From an uncultured Eubacteriales bacterium (GTDB lineage Bacteria > Bacillota > Clostridia > Oscillospirales > CAG-272): a DNA stretch of 13,701 nt. Each line of letters begins with the position of its first letter. The stretch's first letter is position 1. Shown piece by piece: positions 13,520 through 13,701 of the stretch. A model generated the notes under the pieces. It was not told the DNA's origin, made no database searches, and worked only from the letters and a program-made list of their open reading frames with translations. The stretch is taken from positions 1-13,701 of the forward strand of contig CABPZV010000037.1 of NCBI GenBank assembly GCA_902462015.1, given 5' to 3'. Both the position numbers and the translations under genes were made by a program.

Positions 13520-13701
13520 TTATCTTCTTTTTTGATTTCTGTTTACATAAGTCAGCAGACGCAGAAAATTCATGAGTGCTGTAAATAGTGCTGCAACATA
13601 AGTCATCGCGGCAGCTCTCAGAACCCGCTTAGAACCGGTTATTTCCTCTTCGTTTAACCCAAGTGAAGGTAAGGTACGAATAGCACGGGCGCTTGCATTG
13701 A
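13520..13701 (-). CDS. YugP-type neutral zinc metallopeptidase, C-terminal fragment (runs off window)
   Basis: The last 59 codons of a gene entering from beyond the window's right edge; the stop is at 13520-13522. The translated piece reads ASARAIRTLPSLGLNEEEI, then TGSKRVLRAAAMTYVAALFT and a hydrophobic segment ending in a basic tail (NRNQKRR). This matches the C-terminus of the putative membrane zinc metallopeptidase family (YugP, Zn_peptidase_2), which has a conserved LxxEEIxGxKxVLxAAAxTYVAA block before a final transmembrane helix. The HExxH site would be upstream, outside the window. In Clostridia this gene commonly lies near rsmB, which fits. Confidence 0.75.
   Translation of the reverse strand, partial: NASARAIRTLPSLGLNEEEITGSKRVLRAAAMTYVAALFTALMNFLRLLTYVNRNQKRR

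Overview
The window is a stretch of bacterial chromosome, AT-rich, with strong Shine-Dalgarno sites, several GTG and TTG starts, and near-consensus sigma-A promoters, some with an extended -10. The gene content (rubrerythrin, QueT, YlxM-Ffh-S16-KhpA, an AGCS symporter, a YugP-type zinc peptidase near RsmB) points to an anaerobic low-GC Firmicute, probably a Clostridia/Oscillospirales-like gut organism. That assignment is inference. Most genes are conserved housekeeping genes; no phage, IS, CRISPR or tRNA was recognised.

Layout. (1) 1-2770: a repeat copy, then a divergent radC (+), converging on and overlapping an AGCS amino-acid:sodium symporter gene (-). A short tandem repeat and the rubrerythrin terminator lie upstream of the symporter. 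(2) 2771-5516: three separate minus-strand genes, transcribed in the order FSA-type aldolase, queT, rubrerythrin. The aldolase has a strong promoter with a roughly 270-nt leader and ends in a large terminator hairpin. (3) 5517-8008: the operon ylxM-ffh-rpsP-khpA (-), driven by a consensus promoter with an operator-like palindrome over the transcription start. (4) 8047-10985: divergently transcribed argS-yebC (+), with a second repeat copy in the argS leader and a terminator after yebC. (5) 11011-13701: a third repeat copy, then rsmB, a PHP-domain gene and the 3' end of a zinc metallopeptidase gene, all minus strand.

Functions. ylxM/ffh serve protein targeting (SRP). rpsP, khpA, argS, yebC and rsmB serve ribosome function, RNA binding, tRNA charging, translation and 16S rRNA modification. 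QueT imports a queuosine precursor, rubrerythrin detoxifies peroxide, and the aldolase acts on sugar phosphates.

The most unusual signal is a dispersed, non-coding, structured repeat present three times in 13.7 kb in the same orientation (1-125, 8171-8337, 11011-11177). Its 81-bp right core, carrying a stem-loop of up to 17 bp, has the same length in all copies. Its left part is a hairpin module that is conserved in two copies and different in the third. Two copies stop 6-7 nt before the Shine-Dalgarno site of a gene. I do not recognise the family.
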